From: an uncultured Gilliamella sp.
Lineage (GTDB): Bacteria > Pseudomonadota > Gammaproteobacteria > Enterobacterales > Orbaceae
DNA length: 64,000 bases
Direction of reading: 5' to 3'
Assembly: GCA_945271295.1 (NCBI GenBank)
Contig: CALYPG010000011.1
Span: 1 to 64,000, forward strand
Shown here: piece by piece, positions 9,979 through 19,527 of the stretch
How positions within the stretch are numbered: the stretch's first letter is position 1
Layout: every line of letters begins with the position of its first letter
Position numbers and translations under genes: made by a program
The notes under the pieces: generated by a model
Told to the model about the DNA's origin: nothing
What the model saw: only the letters and a program-made list of their open reading frames with translations
Database searches by the model: none

Positions 9979-10981
9979 TATGGCAAACAATATTGGAAAT
10001 AACGAATTACTGCTTGATGCCCGCAATTTGACCAAATATTATCCTGTTAAAACGGGTTTTTTTGCTGAACCAAAACAAGTTAAAGCCGTTGATGGGGTAT
10101 CTTTTACATTAGGTAAAGCCAAAACGTTGGCAATTGTTGGTGAATCAGGCTGTGGTAAATCCTCATTAGCAAGATTATTGACCATGATTGAAAAGCCTAC
10201 ATCGGGGGAACTTTATTTTAAGGATCAAAATTTATTAGATGATGATCCACAAGCACAAAAATTGCGTCGTCAAAAAATCCAAATCGTTTTCCAAAATCCA
10301 TATTCATCATTGAATCCACGCAAAAAAATTGGTTCTATTTTGGAAGAACCACTTATTATTAATACTGATTTAACAGCTAGTGACCGTAAAGCAAAAGTAC
10401 TATCAATGATGCAAAAAGTGGGATTAAAAGAAGAGTTTTATAACCGTTATCCACATATGTTTTCGGGTGGGCAACGTCAACGTATTGCTATTGCAAGGGG
10501 ATTAATGCTTGATCCTGAAATAGTGGTTGCTGATGAACCTGTTTCAGCATTAGATGTTTCTGTACGTGCACAAGTGCTAAATTTAATGATGGATCTACAA
10601 CAAGAACTCGGTTTATCATATATTTTTATTTCTCATGATCTTTCAGTTGTTGAGCATATTGCTGATGACGTAATGGTGATGTATTTAGGTCGTTGTGTAG
10701 AACAAGGGCGGAAAGATGAAATCTATCACAATCCTAAACATCCATACACTCAGGCTCTATTATCCGCCACACCAAGATTAAATCCAGATCTTAGGCGAGA
10801 TAGAATTAAATTAGAAGGGGAGTTACCAAGCCCGCTTAATCCTCCTTTGGGTTGTGCGTTTAATGCTCGGTGCCGTTTGGCTTTTCCACGTTGTACCATT
10901 GAACAACCTCAGCTTATTAATCATAACGAACATAAAATTGCGTGTTTCTGTGTAGAGGGGAATCATAACAGCGCAAGCTAA
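9968..10981 (+). CDS. dppF: Dipeptide ABC transporter ATPase DppF
   Basis: This is the second ATP-binding subunit, 337 residues. The N-terminus is asparagine-rich and unconserved, so the exact start is uncertain; Met5 is an alternative. Walker A is GESGCGKS, the Q-loop is [15 protein letters not shown], the signature is FSGGQRQR, Walker B is [12 protein letters not shown] and the H-loop is FISHDLS. The C-terminal Cys cluster ([15 protein letters not shown]) is present as in DppD. It is the last gene of dppABCDF. A long inverted repeat lies downstream. Confidence 0.94.
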   Translation: MNNNMANNIGNNELLLDARNLTKYYPVKTGFFAEPKQVKAVDGVSFTLGKAKTLAIVGESGCGKSSLARLLTMIEKPTSGELYFKDQNLLDDDPQAQKLRRQKIQIVFQNPYSSLNPRKKIGSILEEPLIINTDLTASDRKAKVLSMMQKVGLKEEFYNRYPHMFSGGQRQRIAIARGLMLDPEIVVADEPVSALDVSVRAQVLNLMMDLQQELGLSYIFISHDLSVVEHIADDVMVMYLGRCVEQGRKDEIYHNPKHPYTQALLSATPRLNPDLRRDRIKLEGELPSPLNPPLGCAFNARCRLAFPRCTIEQPQLINHNEHKIACFCVEGNHNSAS

Positions 10982-11019
10982 TCTCTTATTCTTTTACGAA
11001 TAAAGGTTAGTAAGGTAGT

Positions 11020-11074
11020 GGTATGTTTTATCATCTAATGCTTACTAGTTAGGTATAAAATGATAAAACATACC
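11020..11074. repeat. Long inverted repeat after dpp operon
   Basis: Perfect 15-bp arms (GGTATGTTTTATCAT and its complement) enclose a 25-nt loop, 39 nt after the dppF stop. No T run follows on either strand. It may be a factor-dependent terminator, an RNA-stabilising hairpin or a tiny mobile remnant. Confidence 0.6.
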
Positions 11075-11256
11075 TCATAACGCTTTGTCATTATTATCAA
11101 TTAAGTTGGTTCTATCTAAAATATCAGTACACCCCAACCCTTTTTATATAATTTTACTTCTCTTTGCAGTTAACAAATTGTGATATTGGTTGTTTTATGT
11201 TAGTTTCGTACTCCTTACTCACATAGAATACTTATTGGTTTAACCAAGGTTTGTTT

Positions 11257-12534
11257 ATGTCTAATTCATCGGCTAAAAAAGTGGCTTTTGCTGCTTTTAT
11301 TGGTACCACCATTGAGTGGTATGATTTTTATATCTATGCGTTGGCATCGGTATTGATTTTTGGGCAACTATTTTTCCCTGCGGATAATGAATTCGTGCAA
11401 ATTTTAGGGGCTTTTGCTACCTTTGCGGTTGGTTTTTTATCGCGTCCTTTCGGCGCCTTGTTATTTGGGCATATTGGTGACCGTTTAGGGCGTAAAAAAT
11501 CGCTGATTATTACCTTATTATTAATGGGGATTGCCACTACTTGTGTGGGATTATTACCGTCTTACCAAGAAGCGGGTATACTCGCGCCCATATTATTGGT
11601 AGCCTTGCGCATTTTACAAGGTGTTGCCGTTGGTGGTGAGTGGGGCGGTGCCGTCTTGATGGCCAATGAACATGCGCCAAAAGGCTTGAAAAATTTCTTT
11701 TCATCGTTTGCCCAGTGGGGCAGCCCGGCCGGAAATATTTTAGCCTTACTGGTTTTTTCTTATATCATTCGCTTACCCATTGCGGAGCTAATTAATAGTG
11801 GCTATTGGCGCATTCCTTTTTTAGCCAGTTTTATTCTGTTAATTATTGGTATTATTGCCAGAGTGACCTTAACTGAATCGCCTGTGTTTGTTGAATCATG
11901 CAAACAACAAGCAAACTTAAAGCAAGAATCTGCTCCAATTATTGAAGTCTTTAAGCGAGCCACACCGCTATTAATTTTATCGATTGGTGCCAATGTGCTG
12001 TCATTTAGTGGGATTTTTTCCAATACCTTAATGATAGGTTATACCACGCTGGCATTGGGTGTTGAGAAAGGCATGATTGTTGATGCGCTATTTTGGATTG
12101 CCATTGTCCATTTTGTTGCACAACCTTTTATCTCCTATTTTGCTGAAAAATACTCGGCAACACGCTTTTTAATTTGCTCTGCCATCTTGGCGATGGCATC
12201 GGTATTCTTATTATTCCCGATTATTCAGCAAGGCACAAAAACTAGTTTTATTATTGGTATTTCGTTAAATGTGATCTGTTACAGCGGCTTTTATGGTGTG
12301 ATAGCGGGATATTTAAGCCGAATTTTCCCTACCCGAATGCGTTATACTGGGCTGTCAATGAGTTATCAAGGCTGTGCGGCGATTTTTGGTAGTCTAATCC
12401 CAATGATTGGTGGCTATATTATTTTTGCATACCAAACTTTTTGGTTACCGTTGGCCTTGTTTTATTGTGGTTTAGCACTGATATCAATTATCTGCATCTA
12501 TCTTTTAAGTCACTATCACTATTATGATGAGTAA
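11257..12534 (+). CDS. MHS-family MFS metabolite/proton symporter
   Basis: This is a 425-residue transporter of the metabolite:H+ symporter branch of the MFS (ProP/KgtP/ShiA relatives). Hallmarks are GTTIEWYDFYIYALAS at the start, RPFGALLFGHIGDRLGRKKSL between helices 2 and 3, RILQGVAVGGEWGGAVLMANEHAP in helix 4 and FPTRMRYTGLSMSYQ near helix 10. Twelve membrane segments are expected. The ATG at 11257 is preferred because the AAGG ribosome site is well spaced for it; a TTG at 11251 would be too close. The substrate cannot be read from sequence. pdxY follows 12 nt after the stop, so co-transcription is likely, and a link to a B6-related or organic-acid substrate is only speculation. Confidence 0.88.
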   Translation: MSNSSAKKVAFAAFIGTTIEWYDFYIYALASVLIFGQLFFPADNEFVQILGAFATFAVGFLSRPFGALLFGHIGDRLGRKKSLIITLLLMGIATTCVGLLPSYQEAGILAPILLVALRILQGVAVGGEWGGAVLMANEHAPKGLKNFFSSFAQWGSPAGNILALLVFSYIIRLPIAELINSGYWRIPFLASFILLIIGIIARVTLTESPVFVESCKQQANLKQESAPIIEVFKRATPLLILSIGANVLSFSGIFSNTLMIGYTTLALGVEKGMIVDALFWIAIVHFVAQPFISYFAEKYSATRFLICSAILAMASVFLLFPIIQQGTKTSFIIGISLNVICYSGFYGVIAGYLSRIFPTRMRYTGLSMSYQGCAAIFGSLIPMIGGYIIFAYQTFWLPLALFYCGLALISIICIYLLSHYHYYDE

Positions 12535-12546
12535 TAAGGCAACTAT

Positions 12547-13413
12547 ATGAAAACCGTTTTATCCATTCAATCGAATGTTGTTTATGGTTATGCTGGTAAT
12601 AAAGTATCGACACTGGCGATGCAATTACAAGGTGTCGAAGTGATGCCGATCCATACCGTGCAGTTATCAAGTAATACGGTGTATCCGGATTATGATGGCA
12701 TTGTGCTGGGTGCTCAGCAAATCACTAGAATCGTCAATAGTTTAGAAAAAATTGGCGTATTGTCATCCATTGACGCCATTATTTCGGGGTATATCGGCCT
12801 TGCCGAACAGGGTGAAGAGATCCTTGAAGCGGTAAAAAAGATTAAATATTATAATCCTAATGCTATTTATGTTTGCGATCCGGTTATGGGCGGCGACATC
12901 AATAAAGGCAGTTCACTACCGCAAAATATTATTGATTTTTTCACTAAGCAAGCAATCAAACATGCTGACTACATCACGCCTAATTTATTAGAGTTACAAA
13001 TATTATCAAATCTTGAAATCAAGACTTTTAACGATGTGCTTAAAGCCATAAAGATACTGCAAAACCAGCCGATTCAAGCCATATTAGTTAAAAATTTACT
13101 GCATGCTGGTAAAACAACTGAGTTATTTGAAATGATATTAGCCACGCCATCGCAAAGCTATCATCTGGCTCGACCATTGTATGACTTTCCACACCGTCCA
13201 TTGGGGGTGGGGGATTTAATTTGTAGCCTGTTTACTGCGCATTTAGTTAATGGACAATCCCAATTAACCGCCTTTGAACTAGCCGCCAACGCCGCCAATC
13301 ACGTCCTGGACATCACCAAACAACAAAATGCCCGAGAACTAGCGATTATTGACGCGCAAAAGTGGATCAAAAATCCTGATTTGCAGTATCGGGGCACGGA
13401 GTTGGTGTTGTAG
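12547..13413 (+). CDS. pdxY: Pyridoxal kinase PdxY
   Basis: This 288-residue PfkB/ribokinase-fold kinase phosphorylates pyridoxal to pyridoxal 5'-phosphate in the B6 salvage pathway. Visible features are VLSIQSNVVYGYAGN at the N-terminus, ISGYIGLAEQGEEI, the substrate and metal region VCDPVMGG, TPNLLELQIL, and the anion-hole/catalytic segment GVGDLICSLF, where Asp is the base. Length equals E. coli PdxY (287). Its 3' third is repeated as a decayed copy at 14696-15005, and a 69-bp piece recurs at 32169-32237. Both suggest that the end of this gene is a recombination or integration target. Confidence 0.9.
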   Translation: MKTVLSIQSNVVYGYAGNKVSTLAMQLQGVEVMPIHTVQLSSNTVYPDYDGIVLGAQQITRIVNSLEKIGVLSSIDAIISGYIGLAEQGEEILEAVKKIKYYNPNAIYVCDPVMGGDINKGSSLPQNIIDFFTKQAIKHADYITPNLLELQILSNLEIKTFNDVLKAIKILQNQPIQAILVKNLLHAGKTTELFEMILATPSQSYHLARPLYDFPHRPLGVGDLICSLFTAHLVNGQSQLTAFELAANAANHVLDITKQQNARELAIIDAQKWIKNPDLQYRGTELVL

Positions 13414-13592
13414 GACTGAGATATTTAGAGGTGTTTACTTGTAATCCAATTTAGCCAAATACTTTTATAAGCAACAATATTTATCTGTTTTGTGCAAAAA
13501 ATATAGTTTTTTATGGTTAGTTTAGTTAAGCGTTTTTATATGTAATTAAAGCTAATATAGTGCAACGAAAAATAAACTGAAAGGAAAAAACA

Positions 13593-14588
13593 ATGAAAAA
13601 GTCATATAAATTAAAAGATTATATTTTAAAATATCCTGTTCTATTTTGGGTAGTAGCTCTAACCTATATTGTAAGCGTAATTATTCTTACTGTATGCAAG
13701 CGAGATGTTGAGGCTCTCTATTTTATTGTTTCTTATGCCATTATAGGTATAGTGTTTACAATTTATTATTTATTTTTTGCGAGTAAAGAACAGAAAGACT
13801 TTACAAAAAATTGGTTTAAAATTGTATTTATACCAACGAAAAAAATCTCCTCTCCAAAAACATTACATCGAATATTAACTTTATCTGGTTGGGGAGCTAT
13901 ATTTTGTATTTTAGCTTCCCTTTCATATTTATTTAAATTACCTGGGTTCTCTAGTTTAGTATTTTTTATATTACAAATTTTAGTAACTATACCGATATTA
14001 ATAATTTATATAGGTAAAGAAAGAATTAATTCTTTTATTGATAAAATTAAATTTGGTACTTTTTTGGGAGTCATATTAAGTTTTACATATCTAGTAATAG
14101 ATTTCATTAGTAAAACTCGTGGACGAAGTTTTGTCACCAATACAATATCGGTTTTACCTGAGCAAGTTCCTACTATAACACAAGGTTTACAATGGTTTTG
14201 CTTCATTTTAATAGCAAGTACAGCTTTACTTTTTATAGTCATTTTTTTGGTAGATTTAGTAAAAAATAAAAAACTTTTAAATAAAATATCTTTTATAACT
14301 TATTTTCTTGTATGTATAAGTGCTGTTTTACCTTGTCATTTAATTATTTTCAATGCAATAGTTATTATTGATGTAGTTATTTCTAAAACCTATGATGCAG
14401 ATACAGTACTTTATTTTAAATGTGATAACAAGATTATAAAAAACGTGCCTAACGATACAGCCAGATATTTGAAAGTTGATGAACAAGAATTTCGAGCATT
14501 TTATTTTGAAAAAGATAAAAGTAATATTCAAATGACAACTTATTTTTGTAATGGCTCAGATTATATTAAGGTTGATATTCATAAATAA
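13593..14588 (+). CDS. Unknown multi-pass membrane protein
   Basis: This 331-residue protein has about seven or eight hydrophobic segments (for example FWVVALTYIVSVIILTV, GWGAIFCILASLSYLF, FCFILIASTALLFIVIFLV). A roughly 60-residue polar tail follows, containing two Cys (YFKCDNK, TYFCNGSD) that could form an extracytoplasmic beta domain. No family is recognised. The coding sequence is markedly more AT-rich than pdxY. It lies between intact pdxY and a decayed second pdxY 3' end, so it looks like cargo of a small insertion. The ribosome site AAAGGAA precedes the ATG at good spacing. Confidence 0.7.
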   Translation: MKKSYKLKDYILKYPVLFWVVALTYIVSVIILTVCKRDVEALYFIVSYAIIGIVFTIYYLFFASKEQKDFTKNWFKIVFIPTKKISSPKTLHRILTLSGWGAIFCILASLSYLFKLPGFSSLVFFILQILVTIPILIIYIGKERINSFIDKIKFGTFLGVILSFTYLVIDFISKTRGRSFVTNTISVLPEQVPTITQGLQWFCFILIASTALLFIVIFLVDLVKNKKLLNKISFITYFLVCISAVLPCHLIIFNAIVIIDVVISKTYDADTVLYFKCDNKIIKNVPNDTARYLKVDEQEFRAFYFEKDKSNIQMTTYFCNGSDYIKVDIHK

Positions 14589-14695
14589 TATTAAAAATAA
14601 ACCGTCATTTTATAACCATAAATACTGAAATATTAATAATTAATTTTCAGTATTTATGATAGGTATATTACAAACTATATTAATTAAGAATATTA

Positions 14696-15005
14696 TGCAT
14701 GCCGGTAAACAACTGAGTTATTTGAAATAATATTAGCCACGTCATCGCAAAGCTATCATCTGGCTCGACTATTGTATGATTTTCCACATCGTCTATTGGG
14801 CGTGGGGGATTTAATTTGTAGCCTATTTACTGCGTATTTAGTTAATTGACAATTCCAATTAACCTCTTTTGAACTAGCCGCCAACGCCGTCAATCACATC
14901 CTCGACATTACCAAACAACAAAATGCCCGAGAACTAGCGATTATTGACGCTCAGCAGTGGATTAAAAGCCTGATTTGAAGTATCGGGGGGGGGACGGGAG
15001 TTGTT
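14696..15005 (+). pseudogene. Duplicated 3' third of pdxY, decayed
   Basis: The segment aligns collinearly with pdxY from about 13101 to its end, at roughly 85-90% identity by eye. It carries in-frame stops (for example after LVN), small indels and a run of nine G near the end (14995-15003). It has no start. Gene plus fragment on either side of a foreign membrane-protein gene is what remains when an element inserts at a gene's 3' end and brings its own replacement end. Bases 15006-15205 hold no gene, only the AT-rich upstream region of the next one. Confidence 0.85.
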
Positions 15006-15205
15006 GATCATAATAAGCTGGTTAAGGTAGTGCACTAATTATGGCAATTGGTATGTAAAGGGATGAATTGTTTCTTTTTCATTCTATTAATGTATCTATT
15101 TTATTTAGTAATTCATATAAAATCTTATATAATTTATTTAATTAAACAGCATACATGTTATGTCGCTTTATAACTAGTTTATTAATTTAGTACGGAGGTT
15201 AAAGC

Positions 15206-17104
15206 ATGGAACAAAAGGTCAAAAATAAAATTAAAGAAGCATTTGATTCATTGTTAAGAGCTGATTATTTATCTCTTGATAAAGTGAATGAGTTGACGGA
15301 GTTGAGTGATTATTATGTAGATATTTTTAATACCACTGCTAGTATTCTTCAAAAACAAGATAGTTATATATCTGGTAGGAGAGGGACAGGAAAAACTACA
15401 GCTCTTTTAAAAGGATATTACGAATGTTTAAAATCGCTTAAAAATAATTCTGATTTTTTAGAAAGAAAAATTTTACCTATATACATTGATCTTAGTAGCT
15501 GTGGTGATTTATTTGATAGTGACAATATTGAATTGTTTGAAGTTCATTTTGTAAGGCAAATTATCGATTCTTTAAAAAGACAACTTGAATCTTTTTATGA
15601 CGAAAAAACACTTTTAGTTTTCAAAAAGGACAATCCAGCATTAGATGACCTTGAGTATATCGAAAAAATGCTTATTAATGGCAATTTGTTGTCACGCTCA
15701 AGAGATGAAAATATTACCTCTAAAAGTGCAACATCTGACACAAATTCATTTCAAGCAAACCTCTCCTTAAAAGATTTAAATATTTCTGGTAAAGCCGGCC
15801 AAAATAATTTGAATGAGTATAGTAAAACTTATATTCAAACTAGAGGTGTTAATGTTCAAGAATTTTTGAACAAAATTAATGATATTTTGAAAAAATCTAA
15901 GATAGATTATACATATCTATTTCTTGATGAATTCTCCGATCTAAATTCAGAATATCAAGCTAAATTTTCAAGACTTTTAAAAAGTTTTCTTGGTTCTAAA
16001 ACAAATTTATTTATAAAAATAGGTGTCATTACAGATAGATTTGATTTTGGTGATAAAATCATAATTGGACGAGATATTTTCCCTATTCCACTTGACCTCA
16101 ATGAACATGTTGAACGTTTAGGAGGATTGTCAATTGCATTAAAAAAATTGGAAGAAACAATCCCACTTTTGATTCAAAAACGATTAGATGCTTATCTTCC
16201 CCAAATTACATTTGATAGTCTTTTAAAGGGTAATAAGACAGAAATTATTGCTCGTATTGCCAGAGAGTCAATAGGAGTAACAAGAACTGTAGGAATGATT
16301 CTTCAAAATGCTTGGAAACAAGCTGAGAGTATTGATTGTAAAATAGGGCTTAATGAAATTAATTATGGAATACGTTCAGCTAGAAGAACATATCAGAAAC
16401 AATATGAAGGTGCTCTTAAAAGAGGATTGATACCAGGATTTTACAACGACTTATGGAATGCCCTTACAGCAAAAGCTATTAAGGAAAAAGAAAAAAACCC
16501 GACCAGACCTGCAAGTCACATGTTAATTGATCCCAATAGAAAAGAATATTTTAATGTATTTAAAGAAAATTTTTTAATTCACCTATTAGAAGAAGGGCGT
16601 TCTTCAAAGTATGGTGGTAATTATAATTTATATGCTTTTGATTTTGATATCTGTTTAGACCTTAATATCAAATATGCAGAAAATAAAGATGAATATACTG
16701 CAATAAGATTCGTTTATGATACAGTTTTAGCAGACTATGATAGTTATTTTACCAGTACAAAACTAAAAAGTTATAAATGCCCAATATGTAATGCTATATA
16801 TGCAGAACAAGATGTAGCTAAAGCAAAAGTAAAACGATGTTTTGAAGATGACAGTGTATTAGACGAAATTGTTCATCAATCATTTGAAATTGTTCAAGGT
16901 AATTTCGCGGAAGTAGAGGTCAAAATTTTAGGATTAATAGCTACTTTAAAACCAGATGAAGCAATGACAGCTGTAGAAATTGCCGATTCAGTTGGTTGTA
17001 CAAGACAGAAAGTATCTGCTTGGTGCTCACGAGTCTTAGCTCCCAAAAAACAAATATTTATTAAAAAAGGTGATAAAAATTATTATTATGGCGAAGAAGA
17101 ATAA
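15206..17104 (+). CDS. AAA-type ATPase with zinc finger and C-terminal winged helix (ORC/CDC6-like)
   Basis: This is a 632-residue cytoplasmic P-loop ATPase. Walker A is GRRGTGKT at 57-64 and Walker B is LFLDEF at about 240. A sensor-like region GVITDRFDFGD follows. A lid or helical domain leads to a zinc-binding motif, CPICNAIY...KRC, near 530-550. The end is a helix-turn-helix (MTAVEIADSVGCTRQKVSAWC) with a basic wing. This layout resembles stand-alone ORC/CDC6-like ATPases found in accessory islands; that label is from memory. A DNA- or RNA-sensing role in defence is plausible but not shown. It has a strong GGAGG ribosome site at 15194. There is no partner gene in the same orientation, and the neighbour radC is convergent. 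Confidence 0.75.
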   Translation: MEQKVKNKIKEAFDSLLRADYLSLDKVNELTELSDYYVDIFNTTASILQKQDSYISGRRGTGKTTALLKGYYECLKSLKNNSDFLERKILPIYIDLSSCGDLFDSDNIELFEVHFVRQIIDSLKRQLESFYDEKTLLVFKKDNPALDDLEYIEKMLINGNLLSRSRDENITSKSATSDTNSFQANLSLKDLNISGKAGQNNLNEYSKTYIQTRGVNVQEFLNKINDILKKSKIDYTYLFLDEFSDLNSEYQAKFSRLLKSFLGSKTNLFIKIGVITDRFDFGDKIIIGRDIFPIPLDLNEHVERLGGLSIALKKLEETIPLLIQKRLDAYLPQITFDSLLKGNKTEIIARIARESIGVTRTVGMILQNAWKQAESIDCKIGLNEINYGIRSARRTYQKQYEGALKRGLIPGFYNDLWNALTAKAIKEKEKNPTRPASHMLIDPNRKEYFNVFKENFLIHLLEEGRSSKYGGNYNLYAFDFDICLDLNIKYAENKDEYTAIRFVYDTVLADYDSYFTSTKLKSYKCPICNAIYAEQDVAKAKVKRCFEDDSVLDEIVHQSFEIVQGNFAEVEVKILGLIATLKPDEAMTAVEIADSVGCTRQKVSAWCSRVLAPKKQIFIKKGDKNYYYGEEE

Positions 17105-17119
17105 TTAACTCTCAGAAAT

Positions 17120-17150
17120 AGAGAGCTCAAGAACTTTTAATTAGCTCTCT
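17120..17150. terminator. Convergent terminator hairpin
   Basis: An 8-bp stem AGAGAGCT/AGCTCTCT sits between the ATPase gene and the convergent radC, overlapping the last codons of radC. The T run is short on the plus strand. Confidence 0.5.
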
Positions 17151-17836
17151 TTCCCCAATATCTTATTAACTTTTCTTACAGATATATCCATAATCTTAGC
17201 AATATCCTCAACCGAAACCCCTTTTTCCAACAATGCATTAATCAGTATTTTCTTTTCAGTCTCAGCTTTTTCTTTTATTTCTTTTGCTTTTTGTTGAGCC
17301 GTTTTCGTCTTATCCCTTTCAACCGCTAACTTCTCTTTAGCAATCAGTTTTTCTTCCCTGCGAATGCGTTCGATAACTTGGTACGTCGGGACGTATTTTA
17401 GGCTTTGTTCTAACTCGTCCATAAGCTTAGTACCACGAAAGCTGATATAGGTTTTTGGGGTGATAATGAGGTGGTCGACAAGGTCGATATTTAAAATGCG
17501 TCCAACTTGAATTAATCTGTCAGTGATATCTTTATCTGCTTCGGACGGAGTCAGCGATCCTGAAGGATGATTGTGAACTAAAATCACGCGTGAGGCGTTT
17601 TTCATCACTGCAACACGAAACACATTCATCGGTTCAACATCGACCGATTTAAACGTACCAAGCGCAATGAGTTCAATATACAGGATATAACCCGCTTGAT
17701 TCATACCAATCATCCACAGGTGTTCCTTTTCTTGGTCGATCTTGTTTTCACGCAATAATACGCGCTGCATAATATTGTAAACATCATCCGTACCTTCAAT
17801 ATAGCGTTTGTCGTGTTTGGTCAGTTTAATATCCAT
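17141..17836 (-). CDS. RadC-family JAB-domain protein, copy 1
   Basis: This 231-residue protein has the RadC JAB/MPN metalloprotease-like domain. The metal motif is HNHPSGSLTPSEAD (HxH then Asp), with GTFKSVDVEPMNVF before it. The usual N-terminal helix-hairpin-helix of chromosomal RadC is missing, as in RadC proteins of mobile elements. After the JAB domain comes a highly charged coiled coil (about 160-205) and a small helix-turn-helix-like tail (LLEKGVSVEDIAKIMDISV). This tail resembles those of some recombination-promoting nucleases. A near-identical paralog lies at 37421-38128 on the same strand, and the homology extends about 70 bp upstream of both start codons. The biochemical role of the family is unsettled. 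Confidence 0.88.
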   Translation of the reverse strand: MDIKLTKHDKRYIEGTDDVYNIMQRVLLRENKIDQEKEHLWMIGMNQAGYILYIELIALGTFKSVDVEPMNVFRVAVMKNASRVILVHNHPSGSLTPSEADKDITDRLIQVGRILNIDLVDHLIITPKTYISFRGTKLMDELEQSLKYVPTYQVIERIRREEKLIAKEKLAVERDKTKTAQQKAKEIKEKAETEKKILINALLEKGVSVEDIAKIMDISVRKVNKILGKES

Positions 17837-17969
17837 CTTGTTACCTTATAAAATCGCCCGAAAAATAATATAGCATATTCTGTTTAGGCTTGGCAGTTGT
17901 TAATCAAAACGGATAATAGACGTTGATAACTATTTATTGATTTAATAACCATAAATTATTTAATATCAA

Positions 17970-18575
17970 CAAGCTAACTTGAGGAATTATACTTATATAA
18001 AAATCGTTAGACGGGTTTTAGTTGGTAAGGTTTGGGCATTCTTCCTGGTGAGTTTATCGGTTTTTTATACCTGGCGAAGGGGCATAATTTATTGTTGCTT
18101 CAACGCAATCTTATTCCTTAGTTTTTGCATCGCAATAATCGAGTAATGACAACATAATAAAATTGCCGGATATATTATAAAATTGAGGGTTACCGCTGAT
18201 GTGATACCCAACAATCCCATAATAAGATCTAGATTAAAAACCACTTTTTTAGTATCTTCCATAACTAATATTGAGACAATAAGTGGCATTGGGGGAATTA
18301 TAATACCAATTGGCACGCCTAAAATGACTAATCCGAGTGGTCGTTTTATTTTATTTAAAAGAAAGATTGAAATCAGAATAAAACAGAAATAACACAAACC
18401 ATAACATATCAAATAATATAATTCTGGTGTACGATGTTTTGCGATAATCGCTCGATAACACCACTCATAACTTAGATAGGCACCTATCAAATTAAATAAC
18501 AATATAATCAATAAGTTAATTATTTTCATTAGGTTGTCCTTTTTTGTCTTCAATCTCTTTGACCGCTTCTTCCAA
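17970..18575 (-). repeat. Tandem duplication unit, copy 1
   Basis: This unit repeats 19410-20005. It covers a noncoding stretch with an identical core at 17991-18036, the whole immunity-like gene and the last codons of the effector. It shows that the effector/immunity module was duplicated in tandem. Confidence 0.75.
18089..18529 (-). CDS. Putative immunity protein, four-helix membrane protein
   Basis: This encodes 146 residues from the ATG at 18529. A longer reading frame to 18616 exists, but it would simply re-read the effector gene in another frame. There are four hydrophobic segments (about 4-20, 40-60, 65-85 with a Gly/Pro-rich stretch, and 105-135), and the C-terminus is basic. The start codon overlaps the end of the PAAR effector gene by 14 nt, so translation is coupled, the standard arrangement for an effector and its immunity protein. 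A 145-residue paralog is next door at 19528. Membrane location would suit a periplasm-acting toxin. Function is inferred from position only. Confidence 0.65.
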   Translation of the reverse strand: MKIINLLIILLFNLIGAYLSYEWCYRAIIAKHRTPELYYLICYGLCYFCFILISIFLLNKIKRPLGLVILGVPIGIIIPPMPLIVSILVMEDTKKVVFNLDLIMGLLGITSAVTLNFIIYPAILLCCHYSIIAMQKLRNKIALKQQ

Positions 18576-19349
18576 AGAGCCTGGCTTATAATAAAGTTCT
18601 TGTAGACCATATTCATCTAGAACAGATGAAACGGCATATGCGCAATATGGTAAATAAAAAGGAGCAATTGCATAATTACCATTAATAATTCTTTTTTCAA
18701 TATTAAGCGCTTGATCTCGTGTTAAAGTAATTTCGCGTTGAGAAACGTAATCGCCAGCTTTTGCATGGTATTTTACAAACTCTGCTATTGAAAAAGGAAT
18801 ACTACCATCATCATAAAAAGCTTCCGCTTGTCCTCGATATTGCCGCATATAATCCCCATTGGGATCAAAAATTAAAGGTGTCTTGCCTTTAATATGAATG
18901 TATAGTGCAGAATGAGTACCATATCCTAAAATGTCATTTCTTACAGTAAATAAATATGCTTCTACTTCTTGTTGAGTATCTTTTACGGCTTTATTATTTA
19001 AATTATTATACATTTCATTTTTTACCGAGGTATGTGTCATATTGATAAAATTGCTGTTTTCTTTTTCCACATCAACAAAAATAGTACTTTTAGTTGCTAT
19101 AATTTTATTACAACCTACCGGAGAACATCGACATGCAACAATACAACCGTCATAAGCAGCTGGTTTACCAGCAACAATATAATTATAAGTACCCTCAATA
19201 ATTTTCCCGACACTTTCACATTTAGGACAGGACACATAATCGCCTATACAAGCTATACCTTGATTTGCGCAAAAACCTTGACTCGATGCTGAAATGACTC
19301 TGCCACCAGTAGTGGTATAATCACCAAGAATAGCTACCTGTTTACTCAT
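18516..19349 (-). CDS. PAAR-domain effector with cysteine-hydrolase-like C-terminus
   Basis: This encodes 277 residues. Residues 1-95 are a PAAR spike domain (GDYTTTGGRVISASS, then a Cys-rich part including CPKCESVG and VACRCSPVGC), which would cap a type VI secretion VgrG trimer. Residues 130-275 form a different domain with a His motif (GYGTHSALYIH), an Asp (FDPNGDY) and a later Cys (LPYCAYAVSSVLDEYG). His-before-Cys order is that of permuted NlpC/P60 or papain-like hydrolases, so peptidoglycan or lipid/amide cleavage is plausible. No T6SS structural genes are in this window. The gene downstream overlaps its stop and is the likely immunity protein. Confidence 0.75.
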   Translation of the reverse strand: MSKQVAILGDYTTTGGRVISASSQGFCANQGIACIGDYVSCPKCESVGKIIEGTYNYIVAGKPAAYDGCIVACRCSPVGCNKIIATKSTIFVDVEKENSNFINMTHTSVKNEMYNNLNNKAVKDTQQEVEAYLFTVRNDILGYGTHSALYIHIKGKTPLIFDPNGDYMRQYRGQAEAFYDDGSIPFSIAEFVKYHAKAGDYVSQREITLTRDQALNIEKRIINGNYAIAPFYLPYCAYAVSSVLDEYGLQELYYKPGSLEEAVKEIEDKKGQPNENN

Positions 19350-19527
19350 AACAACATCTTGTTTAATATTGATTCAATTTCTTTTATGTTATATGAAACA
19401 GATAAAAAACAAGCTAGTTTGAGTGATTGCACTTATATAAAAATCGTTAGACGGGTTTTAGTTGGTAAGGTTTGGGGATTATTCTCGGTGAGTTTATCGG
19501 GTTTTTATATTTGGTGAGGTTCACTAT

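Noticed and set aside
14995-15003. Run of nine G as a phase-variation switch
   Set aside because: It lies at the end of a decayed pdxY fragment with no start codon and several stops, so slippage there could not switch a protein.
18089-18616. Longer reading frame for the immunity-like protein
   Set aside because: The extra N-terminal residues re-read the effector gene in another frame. The ATG at 18529 gives a normal membrane protein matching the start of the paralog at 19965.
19032-19292. Plus-strand open frame opposite the PAAR effector
   Set aside because: Cys/Thr/Asn-biased translation with no ribosome site; it is the antisense shadow of the effector.
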